Positions 8,130-16,939 of a DNA stretch of 64,000 bases are shown piece after piece. A program made the position numbers and the translations under genes. Within the stretch, counting starts at the first letter, position 1. Every line of letters starts with the position of its first letter. Location of the stretch: contig NZ_FXEG02000003.1 in the NCBI RefSeq assembly GCF_900176255.2, positions 806,001 to 870,000 on the forward strand. Direction: 5' to 3'. The notes below the pieces were generated by a model, which saw only the letters and a list, made by a program, of their open reading frames with translations, was not told the origin of the DNA and did not search any database. The stretch comes from Mycobacterium ahvazicum (GTDB taxonomy: Bacteria > Actinomycetota > Actinomycetes > Mycobacteriales > Mycobacteriaceae).

Positions 8130-8936
8130 CTAGTTATTACCCCGATTGAATTGGTCGAACCCACCAGCATCGGCGCTCGAGTCGACGGGAGCCGCCGATC
8201 CGCGCTGGCCGAGTTCCTCGAGCTGGGACTCGAGGTAGGTCTTGAGGCGGGTGCGGTATTCGCGTTCGAAGGTGCGGAGCTGCTCAAGACGGCCTTCCAG
8301 CACGGTGCGCTGCTGGTTGATGGTGCCCATGATCTCGGAATGCTTGCGTTCGGCGTCGGCCTGCAGGGCGTCGGCCTTCTCCTGCGCCTGACGCAACTGC
8401 GTCTCGGAGCGGGTTTGCGCGTCGGCCAGCATCGCGTCGGCGCGCTGACGGGCTTCGGTGACCGTGGTTTCGGCGGTCTGCCGGGCCTCGGTCAGGATCT
8501 GGTCGGCGTTGGCGCGGGCGTCGGACAGCAGCTTGTCCGACTCGGCCTGCGCGGTGCTGGTCAGCCGATCCGCGGTGTCCTGGGCCAGGCTCAGCACGCG
8601 GGCCGCCTTGAGGGCCTGCTCCTCGTTGGTCCCGGTTGCGGCCGCCGGCGCGGGCGCCGCCTTGACCGGTTCCGGCTCGGGCTCGGGCTCGAAAACAGGG
8701 GCAACAGGGGCGGCCTGAGCGGCAGGGGCGGCGGCGGCGGCGCCGCCACCGGCGGCCAATTCGCGGTCCAGCTCCTCGACCCGCTGGCGCAGATCGGAGT
8801 TCTCTTCGATGAGCCGCGTCAGCTCGTTTTCCACCAGGTCGAGGAACGCGTCGACCTCGTCCTCGTTGTAACCGCGCTTGCCAATAGGCGGCTTACTGAA
8901 CGCCACATTGTGGACGTCGGCTGGTGTAAGCGGCAT
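8130..8936 (-). CDS. wag31: Wag31 (DivIVA), polar growth scaffold
   Basis: A 268-residue DivIVA homologue that marks the cell poles and organises peptidoglycan and mycolate synthesis. The lipid-binding N-terminus MPLTPADVHNVAFSKPP is present, followed by a short coiled coil, an Ala/Pro/Glu-rich linker (about residues 61-105) and a long coiled coil to the C-terminal GGFDQFNRG. The Shine-Dalgarno sequence GAGGGGAC lies 6 bases before the ATG. The linker has no Thr at or near the position of M. tuberculosis Thr73, the reported PknA/PknB phosphosite. It is the penultimate gene of the dcw cluster and is preceded by a 248-base gap, so it likely has its own promoter. Confidence 0.97.
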   Translation of the reverse strand: MPLTPADVHNVAFSKPPIGKRGYNEDEVDAFLDLVENELTRLIEENSDLRQRVEELDRELAAGGGAAAAAPAAQAAPVAPVFEPEPEPEPVKAAPAPAAATGTNEEQALKAARVLSLAQDTADRLTSTAQAESDKLLSDARANADQILTEARQTAETTVTEARQRADAMLADAQTRSETQLRQAQEKADALQADAERKHSEIMGTINQQRTVLEGRLEQLRTFEREYRTRLKTYLESQLEELGQRGSAAPVDSSADAGGFDQFNRGNN

Positions 8937-9184
8937 TGTTTCGTCCCCTCAAGTTCCCGTCAAACGTTCTCGAAAGTGTAGAACGGAGTGGCAGCGGTTG
9001 TGCAACTGCCGCCCATCCTGTCACACCAGACCCGGCGGTTGCCGATTAGCCCAATAAATAAGATCCAATTTCAAACACTAAGAGTCATAAAATCCCAATC
9101 CTTAGAATTTGCAAATCGCGCGCATCAAACCGAGGCCGATCCGTGCCCAAACCGTCGCTTAGGGCCGCCAACACATAACGCGAC
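8937..9184 (-). promoter_or_regulatory. wag31 upstream region with candidate promoter and A+T-rich patch
   Basis: On the minus strand, TTGCAC (9005-9000) and TACACT (8980-8975) form a candidate promoter with a 19-base spacer. Further upstream, 9044-9117 has about one-third G+C and several CCAAT words, strikingly unlike its surroundings. No reading frame is convincing here. Confidence 0.45.
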
Positions 9185-9475
9185 TCACGCCGCGGCGCCG
9201 AAAGCGAGCTGCATGCCGATGAACGCGACCAGCAGAAGGACCATGATGGACAGGTCGAAGCGGACCGCTCCGATGGTGAGCTGAGGGATCAGTCGGCGCA
9301 GCAATTTCACCGGCGGATCCGTGATCGACATGATGATCTCGAGGATCACCACGGTGAGGCCGGTGGGATGCCAGTCACGGCTGAACGAGCGAATGAACTC
9401 GACGACGACCCGAGCGATGAGCAGCAGCCAGAAAATGAACAGCGCAAACCCAAGGATCTGAAAGAACAGCACCAA
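9185..9475 (-). CDS. YggT-family membrane protein
   Basis: A 96-residue integral membrane protein with two hydrophobic segments, about residues 4-26 and 74-94, separated by the YggT-family stretch SITDPPVKLLRRLIP. It lies between sepF and wag31, as is usual in actinobacteria and many firmicutes, which ties it to division or envelope growth. The biochemical role is not established from sequence. Confidence 0.88.
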   Translation of the reverse strand: MVLFFQILGFALFIFWLLLIARVVVEFIRSFSRDWHPTGLTVVILEIIMSITDPPVKLLRRLIPQLTIGAVRFDLSIMVLLLVAFIGMQLAFGAAA

Positions 9476-9629
9476 CGAGAGCCCGACCTTACCGATGAGA
9501 CCTCAACCGCCGCGCGACAGCGCGACATCGCAAGAGTACCGACTCACCCTCGAGCGGACATCTCAGATGCACCGCATCGGCAGGCGGATGCCAGCCACCT
9601 GACGCCGCGCTGTCGCGGGGAAAATGCGG

Positions 9630-10271
9630 CTATTGGTAAGCGTAGAAGCCGGTTTCCGCGATCCGGCGGCGCTCCTCCGGCGAAACGTCGACGTCGGCGG
9701 GCGACAGCAGGAACACCTTGGTTGCCACCTTGTCGAACGAGCCACGCAGGGCGAACGCCAGCCCAGCCGCGAAGTCGACCAGCCGCTTGGCGTCCGCGTT
9801 ATCCATCGACACCAGGTCCATGATCACCGGGGTGCCGTCACGGAACCGCTCGCCGATGGTGCGAGCTTCGCTGTAGTCCTTCGGCCGCAGCGTCGTGATC
9901 TTCGACAGCGGGTGGCCGTCCTCGAACATCATCGCCATCCGGCGCGGGTCCATGGCCAGGGCGCCACGGGTGCCGCCACCGCGGAGGAAGGAACCCAGCC
10001 GCGGGCGGCCCATCTCCGGGCGGTCGAACTCACGGCCCCGGAACGGCGGCGGCTCGTCGGCGTACCCACCGCGGTAGCCGGCCGGCGCGTAGTCGGCGGG
10101 CTCGCCGCGTGGGTCGTCGTATTCGGGGCGGTCATAGCCGCGGCCGTAATCTTCGTCGAAGCGAGCACGAGGGAATCCGCGCGACGGTGCGCGATCGTCG
10201 TAGTACTCGTCTTCGTAGTCGTCCATCGGGGCCATACCGAAATAGGCCTTGACCTTATGCAGTGTGCTCAT
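9630..10271 (-). CDS. sepF: SepF, FtsZ-associated division protein
   Basis: A 213-residue SepF. The N-terminal MSTLHKVKAYFGMAP is the amphipathic membrane-binding segment. A long Tyr/Asp/Arg/Gly-rich linker follows (about residues 17-100), then the SepF core, which dimerises and binds the FtsZ C-terminal tail, with VIMDLVSMDNADAKRLVDFAAG as a recognisable stretch. In actinobacteria, which lack FtsA, SepF is thought to be the main membrane anchor of FtsZ. It lies two genes downstream of ftsZ and pgeF. Confidence 0.95.
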   Translation of the reverse strand: MSTLHKVKAYFGMAPMDDYEDEYYDDRAPSRGFPRARFDEDYGRGYDRPEYDDPRGEPADYAPAGYRGGYADEPPPFRGREFDRPEMGRPRLGSFLRGGGTRGALAMDPRRMAMMFEDGHPLSKITTLRPKDYSEARTIGERFRDGTPVIMDLVSMDNADAKRLVDFAAGLAFALRGSFDKVATKVFLLSPADVDVSPEERRRIAETGFYAYQ

Positions 10272-10339
10272 TGCGTACGACCCCTTCTAGCCCCTGGGAT
10301 TTCTGTTGTCTGTGATGAAGGTGTGACTACAGTGACTAC

Positions 10340-11146
10340 TCACGGTGACGGTAGCCGCCGTGGGCCCAATAGCGCGGTACCGACACGCACACACGTCGAA
10401 CCGTGTTTTACGGCAATTTCGAAATCGTTGGACATACCGGCGGACAGACCGACGGCGTTCGGATGCGCTTCCAGCACCCGGCGGTGTTCGGATTGCAGCC
10501 GCTCAAAGGCCGGTTCGGGGTCGGCGCCCAGCGGCGGAATGCCCATCAGCCCGACCAATTCCAGACCTTGCGACTCCTCGACCTGCGCACAAAGCTCGTC
10601 GAGGGGCCCCGGCGTCGTGATGTCGATGCCGCCGCGCGAGACGTCGCCGTCCAGACTGACCTGAACGTAGACGCGCAGCGGCTGCTGTCGGCCACCTTCG
10701 GCCAACGTTGCCGTCACCGCCCGTTCCAGCGCCGTTACCAGTTGCGGGCTGTCGACCGAGTGAGCGGTGTGCGCCCACCGGGACAGCGCACGCGCCTTCT
10801 TGCGCTGAATCCGTCCAACCATGTGCCAGTGCAACTCTCGCGAATCCGGCCGCCCCGAAGTCGCGGAAGCACAAGCCAAGCGAGTGAGTTCCGCCACCTT
10901 TGCGGCCGCTTCTTGTTCCCGCGATTCGCCTACCGATCGACAACCCAATCGAGACAAAATCGCGACATCGGTTGCCGGAAAGAATTTGGTAATTGGAAGA
11001 AGTTCAATTTCGCCGACATTGCGTCCCGCCGCTTCCGCGGCCGCCGCTAGTCGCGAACGCACTGCGGCCAACGCGTGAGTCAATTCAGTTTCGCGGTCGC
11101 CCTGACTCGAGGCCGAGTCCGCCATTCCAACCGCCATCGGGGTCAC
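10340..11146 (-). CDS. YggS/PLPBP-family pyridoxal phosphate homeostasis protein
   Basis: A 268-residue single-domain protein with a TIM-barrel fold of the YggS family. LLPITKFFPA carries the Lys expected to hold pyridoxal 5-phosphate, and GLSAGMSNDFEIAV with VRVGTALLGPR forms the phosphate-binding end. The GTG start at 11146 overlaps the pgeF stop as GTGA. In-frame GTG and ATG codons shortly downstream are alternatives. The family buffers PLP and is usually not itself an enzyme. Confidence 0.9.
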   Translation of the reverse strand: MTPMAVGMADSASSQGDRETELTHALAAVRSRLAAAAEAAGRNVGEIELLPITKFFPATDVAILSRLGCRSVGESREQEAAAKVAELTRLACASATSGRPDSRELHWHMVGRIQRKKARALSRWAHTAHSVDSPQLVTALERAVTATLAEGGRQQPLRVYVQVSLDGDVSRGGIDITTPGPLDELCAQVEESQGLELVGLMGIPPLGADPEPAFERLQSEHRRVLEAHPNAVGLSAGMSNDFEIAVKHGSTCVRVGTALLGPRRLPSP

Positions 11147-11850
11147 TCCATCCAGACCAGCGACGCCAGCCGCCCGGTCGGGGCGTCCCGGCGGTGACTG
11201 AACAGGGCGGCGTCGGCAACCGTGCAGCGCGGATCGACGTCAATCGACGTGACGCCCAAAGCCTTTAGCTGGCAAGCGATTCCGGCCCGAAGGTCCAGCC
11301 CTGGCTTGCCATTCGCGGTGGTGGCGCGGCTGCCCGGCAGGGCCGCCTCGACCTCGTCGGCCATCGCCGCGGGCACTTCATAGTTGGCTCCGCTGACCGC
11401 CGGGCCGAGCAGTGCCGAGATGTCACCTTCCTGCGCGCCCAGCTTCAGCATCGCCTCCACCGTGCGTGCGACCACACCCCGCGCCGCGCCGACGCGTCCG
11501 GCGTGCACGGCCGCGACCACCCCCGCGCGCGCATCGGCCAGCAGCACCGGCACACAGTCGGCGGTCACCACGGCCAACGCCAGTCCGGGCGCGCCCGTCA
11601 CCAAGGCATCGGTGTCGTCGAAGGCGGTATCCCGCGGCGCGTCGACCACCTCGACCCGATCGCCGTGGACCTGGTTCATCCACACCACCCGGTCGGCGCC
11701 CAGGCCGATGGCGCGGGCCAGCCGGGCACGGTTGGCGGCGACCGCCACGGGATCGTCACCGACGTGGTCGCCGAGGTTGAAGGTGTCGAAGGGCGGTTTC
11801 GAGACGCCGCCCGCGCGGGTCGTCGTCACTCGCCGGATACGAACGGTCAC
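11143..11850 (-). CDS. pgeF: Peptidoglycan editing factor PgeF (YfiH/DUF152)
   Basis: A 235-residue laccase-domain protein. The metal-ligand motifs of the family are present: MNQVHGDRV, VTADCVPVL and AAVHAGRVG. Members hydrolyse nucleoside or misincorporated muropeptide amide-type bonds and are reported to correct peptidoglycan precursors with L-Ser. The location directly after ftsZ is conserved in actinobacteria. I chose the GTG at 11850, 40 bases after the ftsZ stop; an earlier ATG would lie inside ftsZ. Confidence 0.88.
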   Translation of the reverse strand: MTVRIRRVTTTRAGGVSKPPFDTFNLGDHVGDDPVAVAANRARLARAIGLGADRVVWMNQVHGDRVEVVDAPRDTAFDDTDALVTGAPGLALAVVTADCVPVLLADARAGVVAAVHAGRVGAARGVVARTVEAMLKLGAQEGDISALLGPAVSGANYEVPAAMADEVEAALPGSRATTANGKPGLDLRAGIACQLKALGVTSIDVDPRCTVADAALFSHRRDAPTGRLASLVWME

Positions 11851-11890
11851 GTAACCAGTATCCGGAGCGTCGCGTCTGCGCTGGTTCGGC

Positions 11891-13051
11891 TCAGCGGCGC
11901 ATGAAGGGCGGCACATCGACGTCGTCGTCATCGCCACCGATACTCAGCGTCGCGCCATTGGTGTGCACCGGGACGCTGACGGCGTCGACCGGCTCGAACA
12001 GCGTCGAGGTGAGCTTGCCCGCCTTGGCCGACTCGATCCGGTGGGCACCGCCGGCCTTCTCCCCCTTGTCGGCGCTGCCGCCGACCACGGGTTTGCGCCC
12101 GGGTCCCTGGGCATCGAAGCCCGCGGCGATGACGGTCACGCGCACTTCGTCGCCCAGCGAGTCGTCGATCACGGTTCCGAAGATGATGTTCGCGTCCTGG
12201 TGGGCGGCGTCCTGCACCAGCGACGCCGCTTCGTTGATCTCGAACAGGCCCAGATCGCTACCGCCGGCGATCGACATCAGCACGCCCTGGGCGCCCTCCA
12301 TCGAGGCTTCCAGCAGCGGGGAGTTGATCGCGATCTCGGCGGCCTTGAGCGACCGGCCTTCACCGCGGGCCGAGCCGATGCCCATCAACGCCGTTCCGGC
12401 GCCGGACATGATGCCCTTGACGTCGGCGAAGTCGACATTGATCAGACCGGGGGTGGTGATCAGGTCGGTGATGCCCTGGACGCCGTTGAGCAGTACCTCG
12501 TCGGCGCTGCGGAACGCGTCCATCAGCGATACCGCGGCATCGCCCATCTGCAGCAGCCGGTCGTTGGGGATCACGATCAGGGTGTCGCAGCTCTCGCGCA
12601 GCGCGTTGATGCCGTTTTCGGCCTGGTTGCTGCGCCGTTTGCCCTCGAACGAGAACGGCCGGGTGACCACGCCGACGGTCAGCGCGCCCAGCTTGCGCGC
12701 GATGCTGGCGACGACGGGCGCGCCGCCCGTACCCGTCCCGCCGCCCTCGCCGGCGGTGACGAACACCATGTCCGCACCGCGGAGCAGCTCTTCGATCTCG
12801 TCCTTGGCGTCCTCGGCGGCCTTACGCCCGACCTCGGGATCGGCACCGGCGCCCAATCCGCGGGTGGAGTCGCGGCCCACATCGAGCTTGACGTCGGCGT
12901 CGCTCATCAAGAGTGCCTGCGCATCGGTGTTGATCGCGATGAACTCGACGCCCTTGAGGCCCTGTTCGATCATCCGGTTGACGGCGTTGACGCCGCCGCC
13001 ACCGATACCCACAACCTTGATGACGGCCAGGTAGTTATGCGGGGGGGTCAT
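11891..13051 (-). CDS. ftsZ: FtsZ, division tubulin homologue
   Basis: A 386-residue GTPase forming the Z ring. The nucleotide-binding part shows GIGGGGVNAVNRM and the tubulin signature GEGGGTGTGGAPVV; NQAENG and the T7 loop follow. The variable linker contains the insert GGSADKGEKAGG. The C-terminal tail ends DDDDVDVPPFMRR, the docking peptide for SepF and FtsW. Two ATGs stand in tandem at 13054 and 13051; I use the second, matching what I recall of M. tuberculosis. A strong GGGAGGA Shine-Dalgarno lies just upstream. A 281-base gap separates it from ftsQ, so it is likely to have its own promoter. Confidence 0.98.
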   Translation of the reverse strand: MTPPHNYLAVIKVVGIGGGGVNAVNRMIEQGLKGVEFIAINTDAQALLMSDADVKLDVGRDSTRGLGAGADPEVGRKAAEDAKDEIEELLRGADMVFVTAGEGGGTGTGGAPVVASIARKLGALTVGVVTRPFSFEGKRRSNQAENGINALRESCDTLIVIPNDRLLQMGDAAVSLMDAFRSADEVLLNGVQGITDLITTPGLINVDFADVKGIMSGAGTALMGIGSARGEGRSLKAAEIAINSPLLEASMEGAQGVLMSIAGGSDLGLFEINEAASLVQDAAHQDANIIFGTVIDDSLGDEVRVTVIAAGFDAQGPGRKPVVGGSADKGEKAGGAHRIESAKAGKLTSTLFEPVDAVSVPVHTNGATLSIGGDDDDVDVPPFMRR

Positions 13052-13332
13052 CATCTCGTCTTCCTCCCTGGTGGGGATTCGGTCCTTGCCGGTAAAGTTG
13101 CGGTTCCCCTGGCAAACTCTCAACCTCAACCATAGAGTTAGAGTTATGTCAAGTAGTTCCGCGCAACCAGAACGGTATGGGTACTACGCGCACTAACCCC
13201 GCAGGCGCGCCGACGCGCCGCGTGCAAATTTTGGTCAATTTCAGGCCGCGTTGCGCGAGCGTCACGCCAGCGTGGCAATCGAGCGCGAGCGTTGCGCCAG
13301 CCTCACACTCGGCGAGAAAGCCGAGCCTGGCC
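13052..13332 (-). promoter_or_regulatory. ftsQ-ftsZ intergenic region, candidate ftsZ promoter
   Basis: On the minus strand there is a perfect TTGACA (13152-13147) about 95 bases before the ftsZ ATG, followed by repeated AACTCT and GGTTGA words that form an imperfect inverted repeat (about 13103-13146). No good -10 hexamer at 17 bases was seen; TATGGT (13134-13129) is nearby but too close. The remainder (13160-13330) shows short imperfect repeats of GCG-rich words and no gene. Confidence 0.4.
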
Positions 13333-14292
13333 CTACTTGACGGTGGGCAGATCGGGACTGGACACGTCGTAGGTCTTGCCCGGCTGGGTGAGCAGGGCGG
13401 CGAGCTTTTCGGCCTTCTCATCCGTGCGGTCGGTCGTCCCCCAGATCACCACTCGCCCATCGCCGAGGGTGAGCGTGATCGAGGCCAGCGACGGCGCCGC
13501 GATCCGGCCCACCTGGCCCGCGACCTCGGGGCGCAGCGCCAGCAGCACCTGTAGCGCGGCCTTGGTCGTCGGGTCGGTCGGCCCGGGGTTGGCGACGTCG
13601 ATATACGGCAGCGCCGGCGGCGGCGGCCCGGTCGCGAAGTCGACTCCGTCGCGGTCGAACAGGTGCGGCCCGTCGGGAAAGTCCTTCACCACGACGGGAA
13701 TTCGCTCGACGATCGTGATCCGCAGCGCCGACGGGTACTGCCGCTGCACCCGGGCGCTGGCCACCCGGCGGATCGCGGCCACCCGGTCGGCGACCTGGTT
13801 GGTGTTGATCTGCAGTAGCGGCGTGCCGACCCGCACCTGCGCGGCGTCGAGGACCTCTTCGCGGGTTACCGCGCCGGTGCCGGTGACCACGATGTTGCGC
13901 GCCGACATCACCGGCGTGAAGTAGAGGATCAGCGCCAGTCCGACCCCGACGACGACCAACATCACGGTCGCGAGCAGCATCTTGAGGCCCCGCACGACGC
14001 CGCGCGCAGGTTTTTTGGGGGCGTCGGGTCCGCCGCCGACGCGGCCGCTGGCCCGGCGCTTGGCTTCGCGGCGCGCCTCCTCGATCGCGATGGCCCGTTC
14101 CTGCGCGGCGCGGCGCTCGGCTCGTTCGCGGCGGGCCCGGCGGCGCGGTCCCTCGAATTCGACCTGCTCGTCCTCGGCGCGGCCGGCAACCGGGCGGGCC
14201 TCTTCGACGGGAATCGGTTCGGTGACCGCGTTCTCGTCGGCCGGCGGGGTGCGTTCACCTGGGTCGGCGGCCAGGTCGTTGGGCTCGGTCAT
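13333..14292 (-). CDS. ftsQ: FtsQ, divisome scaffold
   Basis: A 319-residue bitopic membrane protein. A long charged cytoplasmic region rich in Arg/Glu comes first (about residues 1-100), then one membrane segment (about 106-128), then a POTRA domain (MSARNIVVTGTGAVTREEV and onward) and the FtsQ/DivIB beta domain. It links FtsL/FtsB-type proteins to the cell-wall synthase. The start overlaps the murC stop by ATGA (14289-14292). Confidence 0.95.
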   Translation of the reverse strand: MTEPNDLAADPGERTPPADENAVTEPIPVEEARPVAGRAEDEQVEFEGPRRRARRERAERRAAQERAIAIEEARREAKRRASGRVGGGPDAPKKPARGVVRGLKMLLATVMLVVVGVGLALILYFTPVMSARNIVVTGTGAVTREEVLDAAQVRVGTPLLQINTNQVADRVAAIRRVASARVQRQYPSALRITIVERIPVVVKDFPDGPHLFDRDGVDFATGPPPPALPYIDVANPGPTDPTTKAALQVLLALRPEVAGQVGRIAAPSLASITLTLGDGRVVIWGTTDRTDEKAEKLAALLTQPGKTYDVSSPDLPTVK

Positions 14293-15746
14293 CGCAATAC
14301 CCCGGGCTGGCCGGGCGCGCTGCGATTGGCGCGCACCCGCAGCGCATTCACGATTTCGGGACCCAGCAGCGTCACGTCGCCGGCCCCCATCGTCACGATC
14401 ACATCCCCGGGGCCGGCGGCCGCGGCAACCTGCTCGGCGACGGCGGAGAAATCGGGCAGATAGCGCGCGGGCACGCTGACGTGCTCGGCGACACTGGCCC
14501 CACTGACACCGGCCAACGGCTGTTCGCGCGCCCCGTAGACGTCGAGCACGAACACCTCGTCGGCGGCGTCCAGGGCGTGGCCGAACTCGGCGGCGAAAGC
14601 CTTTGTCCGCGAATATAAGTGAGGCTGAAACACCACCAACGAGCGACCCTCGCCGCCCTGCTCGACGACCGTGCGGACCGCCGCCAGCGTCGCACTGATC
14701 TCGGTCGGATGGTGGGCGTAGTCGTCGAACACCCGCACCGAGCCGACCGTTCCGACCAGTTCGAAGCGCCGGCGTACGCCCTCGAAACCGGCCAGCCCGT
14801 CGAGCACCTCGTCGGTCGGGGCGCCGACTTCGATCGCGGCCAGCAACGCACCCAGCGCGTTGAGCGCCATATGCCGTCCGGGCACCGACAGGCGCATGGC
14901 CCGCACGGGTTCGTCACCCAACCGGATATGTGCGACGGCTCCGGTGCCCTGCTGTTCCCAGGAGAGCAGCGTGCCGGCCAACTGCTGGTCGGGCGCGGAT
15001 CCGTAGCGCAGCACCCGGATTCCCAGTTCGCTGCTGCGCTGCGCCAGCGCGGCGGCACCCGGGTCGTCGGTGCAGACCACCAGCGCTCCGCCCGGGGCCA
15101 GCCGCTCGACGAAGGCGTCGAAGACCGCGACGTAGGCGTCCTCGCTGCCGTAGAAATCGAGGTGATCGGTCTCGATGTTGGTGATCACCGCGACGTTGGG
15201 CGTGTATTCGAGCAGCGAGCCGTCGCTTTCGTCGGCCTCGGCGACGAAGCAGTCACCGCTGCCGTGGTGGGCGTTGGTGCCGGCCTCGCCGAGATCCCCG
15301 CCGACCGCGAACGACGGGTCGCGCCCGCAGTGCTGCAGGGCCACGATCAGCATCGACGTCGTCGTGGTCTTGCCGTGGGTGCCGGTGACCATCAGCGTGG
15401 TCCGCCCGTCCATCAGCTTGGCCAGCACGGTCGGCCGCAATACCACCGGAATGCCGCGGCGCCGGGCCTCGACCAGCTCGGGGTTGGTCTTCGGGATGGC
15501 GGCGTGGGTGGTGATGACCGCGGTCGGGCCGCCGGGCAGCAGGTCCAGCGACGACGGGTCGTGCCCGATACGGATCTGGGCGCCCCGGGCCCGCAGGGCG
15601 TGCACACCGCGGGATTCCTTGGCGTCGGACCCGGACACCTGGGCACCGCGGTCCAGCAGAATGCGGGCGATGCCCGACATCCCGGCTCCCCCGATGCCCA
15701 CCATGTGCACCCTTGAAAGCTCGGGGGGCAACTGGTCGGCGCTCAT
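14289..15746 (-). CDS. murC: MurC, UDP-N-acetylmuramate--L-alanine ligase
   Basis: A 485-residue Mur ligase that adds the first stem-peptide residue to UDP-MurNAc in the cytoplasm. The N-terminal substrate-binding motif HMVGIGGAGMSGIA, the ATP P-loop VTGTHGKTTTTSM, ETDHLDF and DDYAHHPTEI are all present. It is coupled by ATGA overlaps to murG (15743-15746) and ftsQ (14289-14292). Length is normal. Confidence 0.98.
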   Translation of the reverse strand: MSADQLPPELSRVHMVGIGGAGMSGIARILLDRGAQVSGSDAKESRGVHALRARGAQIRIGHDPSSLDLLPGGPTAVITTHAAIPKTNPELVEARRRGIPVVLRPTVLAKLMDGRTTLMVTGTHGKTTTTSMLIVALQHCGRDPSFAVGGDLGEAGTNAHHGSGDCFVAEADESDGSLLEYTPNVAVITNIETDHLDFYGSEDAYVAVFDAFVERLAPGGALVVCTDDPGAAALAQRSSELGIRVLRYGSAPDQQLAGTLLSWEQQGTGAVAHIRLGDEPVRAMRLSVPGRHMALNALGALLAAIEVGAPTDEVLDGLAGFEGVRRRFELVGTVGSVRVFDDYAHHPTEISATLAAVRTVVEQGGEGRSLVVFQPHLYSRTKAFAAEFGHALDAADEVFVLDVYGAREQPLAGVSGASVAEHVSVPARYLPDFSAVAEQVAAAAGPGDVIVTMGAGDVTLLGPEIVNALRVRANRSAPGQPGVLR

Positions 15747-16939
15747 CGCGCTCCCCTGGCTGCCTGCCCCCTATCACGTGCTTGTCGCGCGATGTCCAGG
15801 GCCGCCGCGGCGACCTGGCGCGCCGCGTCCGGATGCCCCACCCGGGCGGCGGCCGCGGTCATCGCCGCCAGCCGCGGCGGGTCGGTGAGCAGCCCGCTCA
15901 CCTCCCGGGCCACCAGGTCCGGCGTCAGAACGGCATCGGGGACGACAATGCCGCCGCCGGCGTTGACCACCGGCAGCGCATTGAGCCGCTGCTCGCCGTT
16001 GCCGATCGGCAGCGGGACGTAGATGGCCGGCAGACCCACGGCCGACACCTCGGCGACCGTCATCGCCCCGGACCGGCAGATGGCCAGGTCCGCGGCGGCA
16101 TAGGCCAGGTCCATCCGGTCCAGGTACGGCACCGCCCGGTACGGCGGATCGCCGTCCTGGGGTTCGCGCAGCTCGAGAGTGTTCTTCGGCCCGTGCGCGT
16201 GCAGCACGGACACGCCCGCGGCGGCCAGCTCGGCGGCGGCCCCCGAGACCGCGCGGTTGAGCGAGACCGCGCCCTGCGAACCGCCGAACACCAGCAGCAC
16301 CCGCGCGTCGTCGGCGAACCCGAAGTGCCGGCGCGCCTGGGCCCGCAGCGCCGCGCGATCCAACGAGGTAATCGTCGCGCGGACCGGCACCCCGACTACC
16401 TCGGCGTGTCGCAGCCCGGAATCCGGCACCGCGGACAGCACCCGGTCCGCCGAGCGGGCCCCGACACGATTCGCCAGCCCGGCACGGGCGTTGGCCTCGT
16501 GAATGACCACCGGGATACGACGCCGGACCTTGGGGAAACCGCGGGCGGCGAGGTACGCCGGCAGGGCCACATAGCCGCCAAAACCCACCACCACGTCCGC
16601 GTCGACGACGTCGAGCACCGAGCGGGTCTCGCGCACGGCGCGCCACACCCGCGGTGGCAGCCGGGCCAGGTCACCGCTGGGTTTCCGGGGCAGCGGCACC
16701 GGGGTGATCAGCTCGAGGTGGTAGCCGCGTTCCGGCACCAGCCGGGTCTCCAGTCCGCGCGAGGTGCCCAGCGCGGTGATCCGGACCTGCGGATCCAGCG
16801 CGCTCAGGGCATCGGCGACGGCCATCGCGGGCTCCACATGGCCGGCCGTGCCGCCGCCGGCCAGTACGACCGACAAGGCACCGGCGGGCGAGGGACTAAC
16901 CCCCTGCCCGCCGGTCGGCTCGCTGAACGTGTGATTCAC
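15743..16939 (-). CDS. murG: MurG, lipid II synthase (UDP-GlcNAc transferase)
   Basis: A 398-residue GT-B glycosyltransferase that adds GlcNAc to lipid I at the inner membrane face. Glycine-rich loop GGGTAGHVEPAMAV, VIHEANARAGLANR, FGGSQGAVSLNRAV and the UDP-GlcNAc site VICR-like ICRSGAMTVAEV are present. A short Gly/Pro-rich N-terminal extension precedes the first beta strand, as in other mycobacteria. ATGA overlaps join it to ftsW and murC. Confidence 0.98.
   Translation of the reverse strand: MNHTFSEPTGGQGVSPSPAGALSVVLAGGGTAGHVEPAMAVADALSALDPQVRITALGTSRGLETRLVPERGYHLELITPVPLPRKPSGDLARLPPRVWRAVRETRSVLDVVDADVVVGFGGYVALPAYLAARGFPKVRRRIPVVIHEANARAGLANRVGARSADRVLSAVPDSGLRHAEVVGVPVRATITSLDRAALRAQARRHFGFADDARVLLVFGGSQGAVSLNRAVSGAAAELAAAGVSVLHAHGPKNTLELREPQDGDPPYRAVPYLDRMDLAYAAADLAICRSGAMTVAEVSAVGLPAIYVPLPIGNGEQRLNALPVVNAGGGIVVPDAVLTPDLVAREVSGLLTDPPRLAAMTAAAARVGHPDAARQVAAAALDIARQARDRGQAARGAR

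Noticed and set aside
13103..13152. HspR/HAIR-type operator before ftsZ
   Set aside because: The AACTCT and GGTTGA repeats resemble it only loosely; the CTTGAGT-N7-ACTCAAG pattern is absent.
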